DNA of 64,000 nt from DASXKD01 sp963806145 (lineage in GTDB: Bacteria > Actinomycetota > Actinomycetes > Streptosporangiales > Streptosporangiaceae). Below the pieces are notes generated by a model. The model saw nothing but the letters and a program-made list of their open reading frames with translations, was not told the origin of the DNA and ran no database searches. The position numbers and the translations under genes were made by a program. The stretch spans positions 26,472 through 90,471 of the forward strand of contig CAWDXD010000014.1 in NCBI GenBank assembly GCA_963806145.1, written 5' to 3'. This document shows, in pieces, positions 26,315 to 34,823 of the stretch; position 1 is the first letter of the stretch, and every line of letters begins with the position of its first letter.

Positions 26315-27069
26315 GAAGCCTGCCGTGCTGCGCGACGACAGCGGCCAGAACCTGCGCGACTACCTGATCGAGACCGCCGCCAGGCTGATCGATCAGCGCG
26401 GCAGCGCGGGCCTGGCCGTTCGGGACATCGCCCGGGAGGCCAAGGTGGCCGACGGGGTGCTCTACAACTACTTCGAGGACAAGGAAGACCTGCTCGTCCA
26501 CGCGCTGCTCGCGCACGTCGGCAAGGTCATGGCCAGCGCGCCACGGCTGCTGCCGCCGCCGGGAGAAGGCACCGTCGCGGAGAACCTGCGGGTGTTCATC
26601 GACGGCGGCATCGCGAACCTGCTCCGGGTCACCCCGGCGTTCGCCGGGCTGATATCCCAGCCCAAGGTGCTCACCCGGTTCCACGCGATGGTCGGCGGTG
26701 ACGCGGCGTTCGACCCGGCCGCCGAGGGACAGCGAAGCCCCGGAGAACAGCGAGGACGGCGAGTCCACGGCGGACAGCGGGCCCGGAGATGACCAGAGCG
26801 GTGGAGCCGGTCGTGGCGAGGGCGAGGGGCTGCCTGCCCTGCTGACCGCCTACCTGCAGGGTGAGCAGCGTCTTGGCCGGATCGACGCGACCGCCGATAT
26901 CGACGCCGCCGCGTCCCTGATCGTCGGCGCGATGCACGGCCAGATCCTGCCCAGGGTGCTGTTCGCCCCGCCAGGGACCCCGGTCAGCATCCCCCCCGGC
27001 CTGTCCGCGCGGCTCGCGGGCGTGGTGCTCGAAGGCATCGCCCCGGGAACCCGGCGCCAGCCTTCGTGA
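26304..27069 (+). pseudogene. TetR family regulator with a one-base frameshift
   Basis: The N-terminal 140 residues are a good TetR domain (AARLIDQRGSAGLAVRDIAR, EAKVADGVLYNYFEDKEDLL). Near 26730 the frame runs into low-quality sequence, while the next frame continues with a plausible acidic linker (EAPENSEDGESTADSGPGDD) and a TetR C-terminal core (LGRIDATADIDAAASLIVGA). One extra G in GAGGGACAG explains the shift; corrected length is about 254 aa. The ATG at 26304 overlaps the permease gene by 11 nt, so it is coupled to the transporter it most likely represses through the sites at 24763-24804. Confidence 0.75.
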
Positions 27070-27102
27070 GGTGCGCCACGGCCGCCGGGCGGGGCGGGTG
27101 GA

Positions 27103-27552
27103 TTATTGGGCGCCGGCGGGTTCCAGGACGAAGACCGGGATCTGGCGGGTGGTCTTCTGCTGGTATTCGGCGTAGGGCGGGTAGGCGGCCACCGCGCGCT
27201 CCCACCACTGCGCCCGCTCGTCGCCGGAGACCTCGCGGGCGATCATGTCCTTGCGGTCCGGGCCGTCCTGGAGCTGCACGGACGGGTTCGCCCGGAAGTT
27301 GTAGACCCAATTGGGATGGGTGGGGGCGCCGCCCTGGGATCCCACCGCCGCGTACCGGCCGTCGTGCTCGACCCGCATCAGCGGGGTCTTGCGCACCTTG
27401 CCGCTGCGGACCCCGCGGTTGGTGATGACCACCACGGGCAGGCCGGTGTCACCCAGGGTGGTGCCCTGCGTCCCGCCGGAACCCTCGTACAGCTCGACCT
27501 GATCCCGGACCCAGGCCCGCGGGCTCGGCTCGTAGTCTTCCTCGACTGGCAT
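27103..27552 (-). CDS. F420-dependent nitroreductase family (Ddn-like) protein
   Basis: 149-aa split-barrel flavin/deazaflavin-binding protein. It carries the family pattern PVVVITNRGVRSGKVRKTPLMRVEHDGRY...VGSQGGAPTHPNWVYNFRANP, in which GGAPxHPxWxxNL/FxAxP marks the DUF385/Ddn group. These enzymes use reduced F420 to reduce quinones or nitro compounds (family knowledge). The ATG at 27552 is preferred; a start at 27582 would add ten residues. Isolated gene, convergent with the TetR gene. Confidence 0.88.
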   Translation of the reverse strand: MPVEEDYEPSPRAWVRDQVELYEGSGGTQGTTLGDTGLPVVVITNRGVRSGKVRKTPLMRVEHDGRYAAVGSQGGAPTHPNWVYNFRANPSVQLQDGPDRKDMIAREVSGDERAQWWERAVAAYPPYAEYQQKTTRQIPVFVLEPAGAQ

Positions 27553-27686
27553 AGCGCTAGTCAAGCACCCGGGCGCGGGCACGCGGCAGGCAGGTGGCCG
27601 CGTGAGACCATGAATCGTCCCCAGCAGATACCGCGGCGGGCGGCCCCCCAGGTGGCCCCGCCGGGCTGACGGAGGGAGGCAGGTCC

Positions 27687-28892
27687 ATGACCGCGCTGGC
27701 CCTGGCCCTGGCCGAGTGGGCGGACAGCCTCCAGCCGGCCCCCGGTGACCTGGAACTGGCTGGCCGGTCGCTGCGGGACACGGTCGCGGTGGCGCTGGCC
27801 GCGAGCGGCCACCCGGTGACCCGGCTGTCCGCCGGGCTTCCCGACGGCGCCAGGTGGGCCGTTGCCGCCCACGTGCTGGACTTCGACGATCTGCACATGG
27901 AGTCGACCACGCACATCAGCGCGCTGTGCGTGCCGACCGCGCTGGCCACCGGCGGCGGCGCCCGGGGCTACCTCGCGGCGGCCGGGGTGATGGCACGGCT
28001 CGGGACCGCGCTGGGCTGGCCGCACTACTCGGCCGGCTGGCACGCGACCTGCACCGCGGGCGCACCGGCGTGCGCGGCCGGGGCCGCGGTCGCGCTGGGG
28101 CTCGATCCCGGCCAGATCGCCACCGCCATCGCGCTGGCGATTCCCGGTGCGGGCGGGGTGCAGCGGGCGTTCGGCACCGATGCCAAGTCGCTGCAGGCCG
28201 GTTTCGCGGTCGACGCCGGGATCCGCGCGGCGCTGCTCGCCGCCGCGGGCGCGCAGGCCGACTGGTCGGCGCTGGAGGCGTGGCTGGCCCTGGTCGGCGG
28301 GGATCCGGGCGCGCTCGACCTGGCCGGGCCGGCCGTGCCCGGCGGGCTGGCCATCAAGATCTACCCCTGCTGTTACGCGCTGCAGCGCCCGATCAGCGCG
28401 CTCGCCGAACTTGCCGGCGACGGGCTCGATCCGGGCGCGGTGCGCCGCATCGTGGTGCGCACGCCCGAGGCGACCGTGGCCCCGCTCATCCATCACCGGC
28501 CCGGCACCGGCCTGCAGGGCAAGTTCAGCCTGGAGTACGCGTGCGCCGCCGCGCTGCTCGACCGGCATCCCGGGTTCGCCAGCTTCACCGACGAGGCGGT
28601 CCGCCGCCCGGCCGCCCGCAAGCTCACCGGCCTGGTGGAAACCGAGCTCACGCCGGGCGGGTCCTGGCTGCTCGACGGCGAACTGGCGGCCGAGGTGCAC
28701 ACCGGCGGCGAGGTGCTGGCCGTCAAGCAGCAGTTCCCGCCGGGCGCGCCACGGCGCCCGCCCGCCGACGCGGAACTGCAGGCCAAGCTCAGCGACTGCG
28801 TGGCCGGGCTGGACGCCGACCCGGCATCCTGGACCTGGCAGAACGCCGCGCAGGTGCTGGCGCGGTTCCTGCCCGCGGACGGCCGCCGGTGA
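27687..28892 (+). CDS. MmgE/PrpD family protein (2-methylcitrate dehydratase-like)
   Basis: 401-aa member of the MmgE/PrpD superfamily, which includes 2-methylcitrate dehydratase and cis-aconitate decarboxylase. Visible motifs are VLDFDDLHMESTTHIS, HYSAGWHATCTAGAPACAAGAAVALGL and KSLQAGFAVDAGI. The C-terminal lid contains IKIYPCCYALQRPISALAEL. It is shorter than typical members (~450 aa), mainly at the N-terminus. Next to a CoA-transferase on the same strand, it may act on a branched dicarboxylic or hydroxy acid intermediate (inference). Confidence 0.85.
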   Translation: MTALALALAEWADSLQPAPGDLELAGRSLRDTVAVALAASGHPVTRLSAGLPDGARWAVAAHVLDFDDLHMESTTHISALCVPTALATGGGARGYLAAAGVMARLGTALGWPHYSAGWHATCTAGAPACAAGAAVALGLDPGQIATAIALAIPGAGGVQRAFGTDAKSLQAGFAVDAGIRAALLAAAGAQADWSALEAWLALVGGDPGALDLAGPAVPGGLAIKIYPCCYALQRPISALAELAGDGLDPGAVRRIVVRTPEATVAPLIHHRPGTGLQGKFSLEYACAAALLDRHPGFASFTDEAVRRPAARKLTGLVETELTPGGSWLLDGELAAEVHTGGEVLAVKQQFPPGAPRRPPADAELQAKLSDCVAGLDADPASWTWQNAAQVLARFLPADGRR

Positions 28893-28983
28893 GCCCGGGC
28901 CAGCAGAGCCCCGGGCCAGCCACCCCGGTTTCGGCCAGCCCGGTTTCGGCAGCAGGGCCCGGCGGCGGCGGGAGGGGCTGCCG

Positions 28984-30120
28984 TTGGCCGGCCTCACCGT
29001 CGTCGCGCTGGAACAGGCGGTGGCCGCGCCGTTCGCCACCCGCCAGCTCGCCGACCTCGGCGCGCGGGTGATCAAGGTCGAGCGCCCCGGCACCGGGGAC
29101 TTCGCCCGTGGCTTCGACACCACGGTCCACGGCCAGGCGAGCTATTTCGTCTGGCTGAACCGCGGCAAACAGAGCATCGAACTCGACGTCAAGAGCGCCG
29201 ACGGCAGACAGGTGCTGGCCGCCCTGGTCGGCCGGGCCGACGTGCTGGTGCAGAACCTGGCGCCGGGGGCGGCCGAGCGCCTCGGGCTGGGCGCCGCGGA
29301 GCTGCGCGAACGCCATCCGCGGCTGATCGCCTGCTCGATCTCCGGGTACGGCCCGGATGGGCCCTACCGGCACAAGAAGGCCTACGACCTGCTGGTGCAG
29401 TGCGAAACGGGGCTGGTGTCGGTCACCGGGACCCCGGAGCAGCCGGCCAAGGTCGCGATCTCGATCGCGGACATCTCCGCCGGGATGTACGCCTACTCCG
29501 GGGTGCTGACCGCGCTGTACGAGCGGGAGCGCACCGGGCAGGGGACCAGCATCGAGGTGGCGATGCTGGACACGCTCGGCGAGTGGATGAGCCAGCCCGT
29601 GTACTACAGCGTGTACGGCGGCCAGCCGCCCCGGCGGACCGGGGCCAGGCACGCGTCCATCGCCCCCTACGGCCCGTACTCCGCGGCCGGCGGGGAGCAG
29701 GTGTTCCTCGGCCTGCAGAACGACCGGGAGTGGGCGGTGCTGTGCGAGAAGATCCTGCACCGGCCGGACCTGGTCACCGACGGCCGGTTCCGCACCAACC
29801 CCGACCGGGTCGCCCACGACGCGGAGCTGACCGTGATCCTCGAAGACGCGTTCGGCGCCCTTCCGGCCGCACAGCTCACGGCCGAGCTGGATGAGGCGGG
29901 CATCGCCTGCGCCCGGCTCCGCTCACCGGCGGAGTTCGCCGCGCATCCCCAGCTCGCGGCCCGGGACCGGTGGCGGGAGGTGGATACGCCGGGCGGGCCG
30001 GTGCGGGCGCTGCTGCCGCCGGTGAGCATGCCCGGCCGCGAGCCGGCCATGGGGGCCGTCCCGGCGCTCGGCGAGCACACCGCCGCCATCCGCGCCGAGC
30101 TGGGCTTCCCGCCGCAGTGA
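28984..30120 (+). CDS. Family III CoA-transferase (CaiB/BaiF)
   Basis: 378-aa CoA-transferase that would move CoA between two carboxylic acids. Conserved segments are LAGLTVVALEQAVAAPFATRQLADLGARVIKVE, then NRGKQSIELDVKSADGR, and SISGYGPDGPYRHKKAYDLLVQ, in which the Asp of AYDLLVQ is the family's catalytic residue. The TTG at 28984 is chosen because GGGAGGG stands seven bases upstream and the product starts exactly at the family N-terminus; no ATG or GTG occurs in frame nearby. The gap to the MmgE gene is 91 bp and holds a CCGGTTTCGGC direct repeat. Confidence 0.87.
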   Translation: MAGLTVVALEQAVAAPFATRQLADLGARVIKVERPGTGDFARGFDTTVHGQASYFVWLNRGKQSIELDVKSADGRQVLAALVGRADVLVQNLAPGAAERLGLGAAELRERHPRLIACSISGYGPDGPYRHKKAYDLLVQCETGLVSVTGTPEQPAKVAISIADISAGMYAYSGVLTALYERERTGQGTSIEVAMLDTLGEWMSQPVYYSVYGGQPPRRTGARHASIAPYGPYSAAGGEQVFLGLQNDREWAVLCEKILHRPDLVTDGRFRTNPDRVAHDAELTVILEDAFGALPAAQLTAELDEAGIACARLRSPAEFAAHPQLAARDRWREVDTPGGPVRALLPPVSMPGREPAMGAVPALGEHTAAIRAELGFPPQ

Positions 30121-30183
30121 GCCACGGCGCCGGCGCTGGCGCGGGCCCGGCCACGGCACGCGCAAACCCGGGCAGCGCGCGGG

Positions 30184-31192
30184 CTAGCCCGGCGGCACGC
30201 TCCCGGCGGCGGAGCCGGTGCGCCACCCCGGCCGGTCCCGCACCTCGGCCAGCCACGGCGGCTCGGCCCCGACGCGGGTGCAGGTCAGGGCCGCGACCTC
30301 GGCGGCTGCCCGGAGCGCGCCTTGGACCGGCGCTGGCTGGCGCAGGTCGGACCGGGTCAGCCCGCTGCGCGACCACCAGGCCAGGAACGCCCCGCCGAAC
30401 GCGTCTCCCGCGCCCACGGTGTCGGCCACCGTGACGGCCGGCACCTCCGCGCTGACCACCTCGTCGCGCAGGAACGCCCGGGCCGGGTGCGGGCCGTCGG
30501 TCAGCAGCACCAGCGCGGGCCCCTGGCCGAGCAGGGCGGCGGCCGCGTCCGGGGCCGGGGTGCCAGGGGCCAGGTAGTCCAGGTCTTCCACGCTGACCTT
30601 GACCACGTCGGCACGGCGCAGGATCCGGGACAGCCGGGCCAGGTACGCCTGCCGGTCGGCGATCACCTCCGGCCGGCAGTTGGGGTCGATCATCAGCAGC
30701 GCGCCCGGTGGCAGGTCCGCGGCGATCAGCCGGTCGATGCTGGTGGCGATGGGCTCGGCGGCCAGGGCCAGGCTGCCCGCGTGCAGCGCCGTCACCCCGG
30801 CCGGGAGCGCGCGGGCGAGGGCCGGGTAGTCCACCGCGGGCGCGGAGGTGGCGTCCAGGTAGAACCGGTATCGCGGCAGCCCGGCCGCGTCGACGTCGAC
30901 GAGGGCGAGGGTGGTGGGCAGGCAGGCCGGCTCGGGCACGGCCAGCGTCACGCCGTCGGTGCCCAGGCTGTCCCGCAGCAGCCGGCCGAACCGGTCCGCC
31001 GACAGGCGGCCAAGGAACGCGGGCGCGGCGCCCAGCCGGCCGATGGTCCTGTGCGGTGTTGAACGGGCCGCCGCCCAGCCGCGGGGCGAACCGGCCGTCG
31101 GAGCCGGCGACAAAGTCGATCAGCGCCTCGCCCGTGACCGCGATCGTCTGGCGTGTCCCGTGGCCGTCCGTGGCCCCTCCGGCGGCCGTCAT
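30184..31192 (-). pseudogene. PfkB family sugar kinase (fructokinase-like), frameshifted
   Basis: The start MTAAGG... leads into ITVTGEALIDFV-like and RLGGGPFNTA motifs, the substrate-binding opening of ribokinase/fructokinase proteins. At about 31051 the frame is lost and homology resumes one base later (RTIGRLGAAPAFLGRLSADRFG). It continues to the C-terminal anion-hole motif DTVGAGDAFGGAFLAWW with the catalytic Asp. One extra base (C on the coding strand) explains the break; the corrected product is about 335 aa. The downstream frame alone (30184-31113) lacks the sugar-binding N-terminus. It follows the enoyl-CoA hydratase gene by 19 nt. Confidence 0.78.
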
Positions 31193-31211
31193 GACAGCCG
31201 GGGGAGCGGGC

Positions 31212-31988
31212 TCACCTGGGCTGGCGCCACTGTGGCTTGCGCTTCTCCAGGAACGCGTGCATCCCCTCGCGGGCGTCGGGGAGCTGGCTGGTGGCGGCCA
31301 TCACCTCGATGGCGTAGGCGTAGGCCTTCGGCTGGTCCAGGTCGATCTGCGCGTACAGCGCCTGCTTGCCGATGCCCTTGCTCTCCGCGGACCCGCGGGT
31401 CACCCGCTCCAGCATGTCCTGGACGGCCGAGTCGAGCTGCGCCGCGGGGACAACTTTGTTCACAAGCCCCCAGTCCAGCGCGGTGTGCGCGTCGATGACG
31501 TCGCCGGACAGGGCCAGCTCGGCGGCCCGCTTCCGGCCGACGTTGCGGGCGACCGCCACCATCGGGGTGTGGCAGAACCAGCCGCCCTTGCCGCCCGGCG
31601 CCGCGAAGCCCGCCTCCTCGCTGGCCACGGCCAGGTCGGCGCTGGCGACAAGCTGGCAGCCCGCCGCGGTGGCCAGGCCGTGCACCCGGGCCACCACCGG
31701 CTGCGGCACCTGCTGCATGAGCGTCATCAGCTCGGTGCAGGTGACCAGCAGCGCACGGACCCCCGACAGGTCCGCGTCGGCGACGTCGGCGAAGTCGTGC
31801 CCGGCGCTGAACACCGGGCCGTTGCCGGCCAGCACGATGCCCAGCGCGCTGGATTCCCCGGTCTCGGAGAACGCCCGGATCAGCTCGCGCATGTGGTCCA
31901 GCGACAGCGCGTTGCGCCGCTGCGGCCGGTTCATCGTGATCGTGGCGAAGTCGCCAGAACGCTCCACCAGGATGTGCTCGAACCCCAT
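31212..31988 (-). CDS. Enoyl-CoA hydratase/isomerase family protein
   Basis: 258-aa crotonase-fold enzyme. The N-terminus MGFEHILVERSGDFATITMNRP leads to the CoA-binding FSAGHDFAD, with GLATAAGCQLVASADLAVA as the second oxyanion region. The usual catalytic Glu pair is not obvious: the segment GGWFCHTPMVAVARNVG replaces the common ExxxG...P pattern. The protein may therefore act like ECHDC3-type members with uncertain activity. The ATG at 31988 follows AAGGAG. Only 41 bp separate it from the divergent acyl-CoA dehydrogenase start. Confidence 0.85.
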   Translation of the reverse strand: MGFEHILVERSGDFATITMNRPQRRNALSLDHMRELIRAFSETGESSALGIVLAGNGPVFSAGHDFADVADADLSGVRALLVTCTELMTLMQQVPQPVVARVHGLATAAGCQLVASADLAVASEEAGFAAPGGKGGWFCHTPMVAVARNVGRKRAAELALSGDVIDAHTALDWGLVNKVVPAAQLDSAVQDMLERVTRGSAESKGIGKQALYAQIDLDQPKAYAYAIEVMAATSQLPDAREGMHAFLEKRKPQWRQPR

Positions 31989-32017
31989 CACGCTCTCCTT
32001 CTCGCTGCTTCGCAGCC

Positions 32018-32029
32018 TACGCTGTGGGG
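32018..32029 (+). promoter_or_regulatory. Possible -10 box for a leaderless acyl-CoA dehydrogenase mRNA
   Basis: TACGCT (32018-32023) fits the actinobacterial -10 pattern TAnnnT and ends six bases before the GTG at 32030. There is no ribosome-binding site upstream, so transcription probably starts at the GTG itself. The divergent hydratase promoter must share this 41-bp gap. Confidence 0.4.
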
Positions 32030-33175
32030 GTGCAATTCACCGCAGACCACGAGGCGTTCCGCCAGGCAGCCAGGGGCGTGCTGGAGCGTGAGGTCACCCC
32101 GCATGCCGACGAGTGGGAAGAGGCCGGCATCTTCCCCGCGCACGAGCTGTTCAAGGCGCTCGGCACCGCCGGCCTGCTCGGCCTGGAGTACGACCCCGCC
32201 TACGGCGGCCAGGGCGCGGACCACTCCTACACGGTGGTCCTCGGCGAGGAACTCGGCCGGATGGGCTGCGCCGGGGTCGCGATGGCGATCGCCGTGCAGA
32301 ACGACATGGCCACGCCCTCGCTGCACAACCACGGCAGCGAGGAGCTGAAGCAGCGCTACCTGGCCCCGGCGCTGCGCGGCGAGCTTGTTGCCGCGATCGC
32401 GGTCACCGAGCCCGACGCCGGCTCGGACGTGGCGGGCATCCGGACCCGCGCGGAACGCGACGGCGACGACTGGGTGATCAACGGGTCGAAGCTGTACATC
32501 ACCAACGGCACCCAGGCGGACTGGCTGTGCCTGCTCGCCCGGACCTCCGGCGAGGCCGGCTACCGCGGCATGTCGCAGATCGTGTTCCCGACGGACACCC
32601 CCGGCTTCTCGGTCAGCCGCAAGCTGCGCAAGCTCGGCAACAAGTCCTCGGACACCGCCGAGCTGTCGTTCACCGACGCCCGGGTGCCGGTGCGCAACAC
32701 GATCGGCGAGGCGGGCCGGGGCTTCCAGCAGCAGATGACCCAGTTCCAGAACGAGCGGATGATCGCCGCGTACATGGCCGTGGGCGGGATGGACCGGGCC
32801 CTGTCCCTGACGGCCGCCTACCTGCGCGACCGGCGGACGTTCGGCGCCCCGCTGCTGTCCCGGCAGTACGTGCAGTTCCGGCTGGCCGAGCTGGCCGCCG
32901 ACCTGGACACGCTGCGGCACTACAACTATTCGTGCGCGGAGGCGTACATCGCCGGCCAGGACACCACCCGGTTCGCGACCATCGCCAAGCTCAAGGCCGG
33001 GCGGCTGCACCGCGAGATCGCCGACACGTGCCTGCAGTTCCACGGCGGCTTCGGCTACATGGAGGAGAGCTGGGTGTCCCGCTACTTCAGGGACAGCAGG
33101 CTGATGTCCATCGGCGGCGGGTCCGACGAGGTGATGCTGCAGATCCTGGCCCGCCTCGACGGCTTCACCGGCTGA
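32030..33175 (+). CDS. Acyl-CoA dehydrogenase (AtuD/LiuA/LCAD-like)
   Basis: FAD enzyme of 381 aa that introduces the alpha,beta double bond. It has AVTEPDAGSDVAGI, the FAD loop YITNGTQADW, KLGNKSSDTAEL and RRTFGAPLLSRQYVQFRLAE. The position of the MCAD catalytic Glu is Gly (SIGGGSDEVM). A Glu at residue 242 in QNERMIAA matches the catalytic base of isovaleryl- and long-chain enzymes, so activity is expected with branched or long substrates (inference). The GTG at 32030 is favoured over 32024. First gene of a coupled operon with carboxylase subunits, as in liu and atu clusters. Confidence 0.88.
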   Translation: MQFTADHEAFRQAARGVLEREVTPHADEWEEAGIFPAHELFKALGTAGLLGLEYDPAYGGQGADHSYTVVLGEELGRMGCAGVAMAIAVQNDMATPSLHNHGSEELKQRYLAPALRGELVAAIAVTEPDAGSDVAGIRTRAERDGDDWVINGSKLYITNGTQADWLCLLARTSGEAGYRGMSQIVFPTDTPGFSVSRKLRKLGNKSSDTAELSFTDARVPVRNTIGEAGRGFQQQMTQFQNERMIAAYMAVGGMDRALSLTAAYLRDRRTFGAPLLSRQYVQFRLAELAADLDTLRHYNYSCAEAYIAGQDTTRFATIAKLKAGRLHREIADTCLQFHGGFGYMEESWVSRYFRDSRLMSIGGGSDEVMLQILARLDGFTG

Positions 33176-33179
33176 GCCC

Positions 33180-34823
33180 GTGCCCGCGCCGATCCTGCCC
33201 ACCGCCGTCGACCCCGGCGGCGAGGCGTTCCTGGCCAACGCCGGCGGGATGCTCGGCCTGCTCGGCGAGATCGACGGCCTGCTCCGGCAGGCGTCGCTCG
33301 GCGGCGGGGAGCGGGCGATCGCCAGGCACAAGGGCCGCGGCAAGCTGCTCATCAGGGAGCGCATCGCGCTGCTGCTGGATCCGGACAGCCCGTTCCTGGA
33401 GATCAGCCCGCTGGCCGGCTACCAGACCAACTACAACGTCGGCGGCGGCATGGTGCTCGGCATCGGGGTGGTCGAGGGCACCGAGTGCGTGATCGTCGGC
33501 AACGACCCGACCGACCTCGGCGGGGCCATGACCATGGTCAGCATCCGCAAGCTGATGCGCGCCCTGGAGATCGCCAGGGACAACCGGATGCCCTACATCC
33601 AGTTCGTCGAGTCGGCCGGCGGCGACCTGCGCGGCGGCGGCTCCGGCGAGGACCCGGACGCGGCGATGCGGCGCAACCTCACCCACTTCGCCGAGAGCGG
33701 CCGGATGTTCCACGACATCACCGAGCTGTCCGCGCGGGGCATCCCCACGGTCTCGGTGGTGTTCGGCAGTTCCACCGCGGGCGGGGCCTACCAGCCGGGA
33801 CTGGCCGACTACAACATCTTCGTCCGCGGTGGCGCCAAGGTGTTCCTCGGCGGCCCGCCGCTGGTGAAGGTCGCCACCGGGGAGGACTCCGGCGACGAGG
33901 AACTCGGCGGCGCGCAGATGCACGCCACCGACAGCGGCCTGGCCGACTACCTGGCCGACGACGAGCACCACGCGATCCGGATGGCCCGCGACGTGGTGGC
34001 CCACCTGCACTGGCGCAAGCAGGGCCCGGGACCGGTCACCGCGGCCCCGGAGCCGCCGCGCTACGACCCCGGGGAACTGCTCGGGCTGATGCCGCTGGAC
34101 CTGCGCGCCGCGGTCGACGCCCGGGAGATCATTGCGCGCGTGGTCGACGGCAGCCGCTTCGAAGAGTTCAAGATGCGATACGGGCCCACGCTGGTCACTG
34201 GATGGGCACAGGTGCACGGTTTTCCCGTGGGAATCCTGGCCAACAACGGGGTGCTGTTCTCCGACTCGTCCCAGAAGGCGGCCCAGTTCATCCAGCTGTG
34301 CAACCAGACCGGCACCCCGCTGGTGTTCCTCCAGCACATCACCGGGTACATGGTCGGCCGCGACTACGAGCGCGGCGGGATCGTCAAGCACGGCAGCCAG
34401 ATGATCAACGCCCTGTCGAACTCCACGGTCCCGCACGTCACGGTCATCCTGGGGGCCAGCTACGGTGCCGGGAACTACGGCATGGGCGGCCGGGCGTTCG
34501 ACACCAGGTTCGTGTTCCTGTGGCCCACCGCCAAGATCGCGATCATGGGGCCGAAACAGATGGCCGGGGTGATGTCGATCGTCCGCCGGGAGCGGGCCGC
34601 CCGCCGCGGTGAGGAGGTCAGCGAGGAGACCGAGGCCGCCATCACCGCGGCGGTGGAGCACTACGCCGAGGCCGGGTCGCTGGCGCTGTACGCCACCGGC
34701 CGGGTGGCCGACGACGGCATCATCGACCCCAGGGACACCCGGACGGTGATCGCCATGGCGCTGTCCGCGTGCCACAGCGGCCCGGTGCAGGGGGCCCGCG
34801 GGTACGGGGTGTTCCGGCTGTGA
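33180..34823 (+). CDS. Acyl-CoA carboxylase carboxyltransferase (beta) subunit
   Basis: 547-aa carboxyltransferase of the methylcrotonyl-/geranyl-CoA carboxylase type. It moves CO2 from carboxybiotin to an unsaturated acyl-CoA. Crotonase-like N and C halves are visible: ARHKGRGKLLIRERI, FVESAGGDLRGGG and SSTAGGAYQPG in the first, FLQHITGYMVGRDYERGGIVKHG and GASYGAGNYGMGGRAFDTRF in the second. The GAGNYGM oxyanion motif is typical of the MccB/AtuC group and not of PccB. The GTG at 33180 lies 4 nt after the dehydrogenase stop, and the stop overlaps the biotin carboxylase GTG (GTGA). Confidence 0.9.
   Translation: MPAPILPTAVDPGGEAFLANAGGMLGLLGEIDGLLRQASLGGGERAIARHKGRGKLLIRERIALLLDPDSPFLEISPLAGYQTNYNVGGGMVLGIGVVEGTECVIVGNDPTDLGGAMTMVSIRKLMRALEIARDNRMPYIQFVESAGGDLRGGGSGEDPDAAMRRNLTHFAESGRMFHDITELSARGIPTVSVVFGSSTAGGAYQPGLADYNIFVRGGAKVFLGGPPLVKVATGEDSGDEELGGAQMHATDSGLADYLADDEHHAIRMARDVVAHLHWRKQGPGPVTAAPEPPRYDPGELLGLMPLDLRAAVDAREIIARVVDGSRFEEFKMRYGPTLVTGWAQVHGFPVGILANNGVLFSDSSQKAAQFIQLCNQTGTPLVFLQHITGYMVGRDYERGGIVKHGSQMINALSNSTVPHVTVILGASYGAGNYGMGGRAFDTRFVFLWPTAKIAIMGPKQMAGVMSIVRRERAARRGEEVSEETEAAITAAVEHYAEAGSLALYATGRVADDGIIDPRDTRTVIAMALSACHSGPVQGARGYGVFRL

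Noticed and set aside
28147..28983. Upstream extension of the CoA-transferase frame to 657 aa
   Set aside because: The extension overlaps the MmgE/PrpD gene in another frame and is Arg/Pro-rich shadow sequence; the TTG at 28984 fits the ribosome site and the family start.
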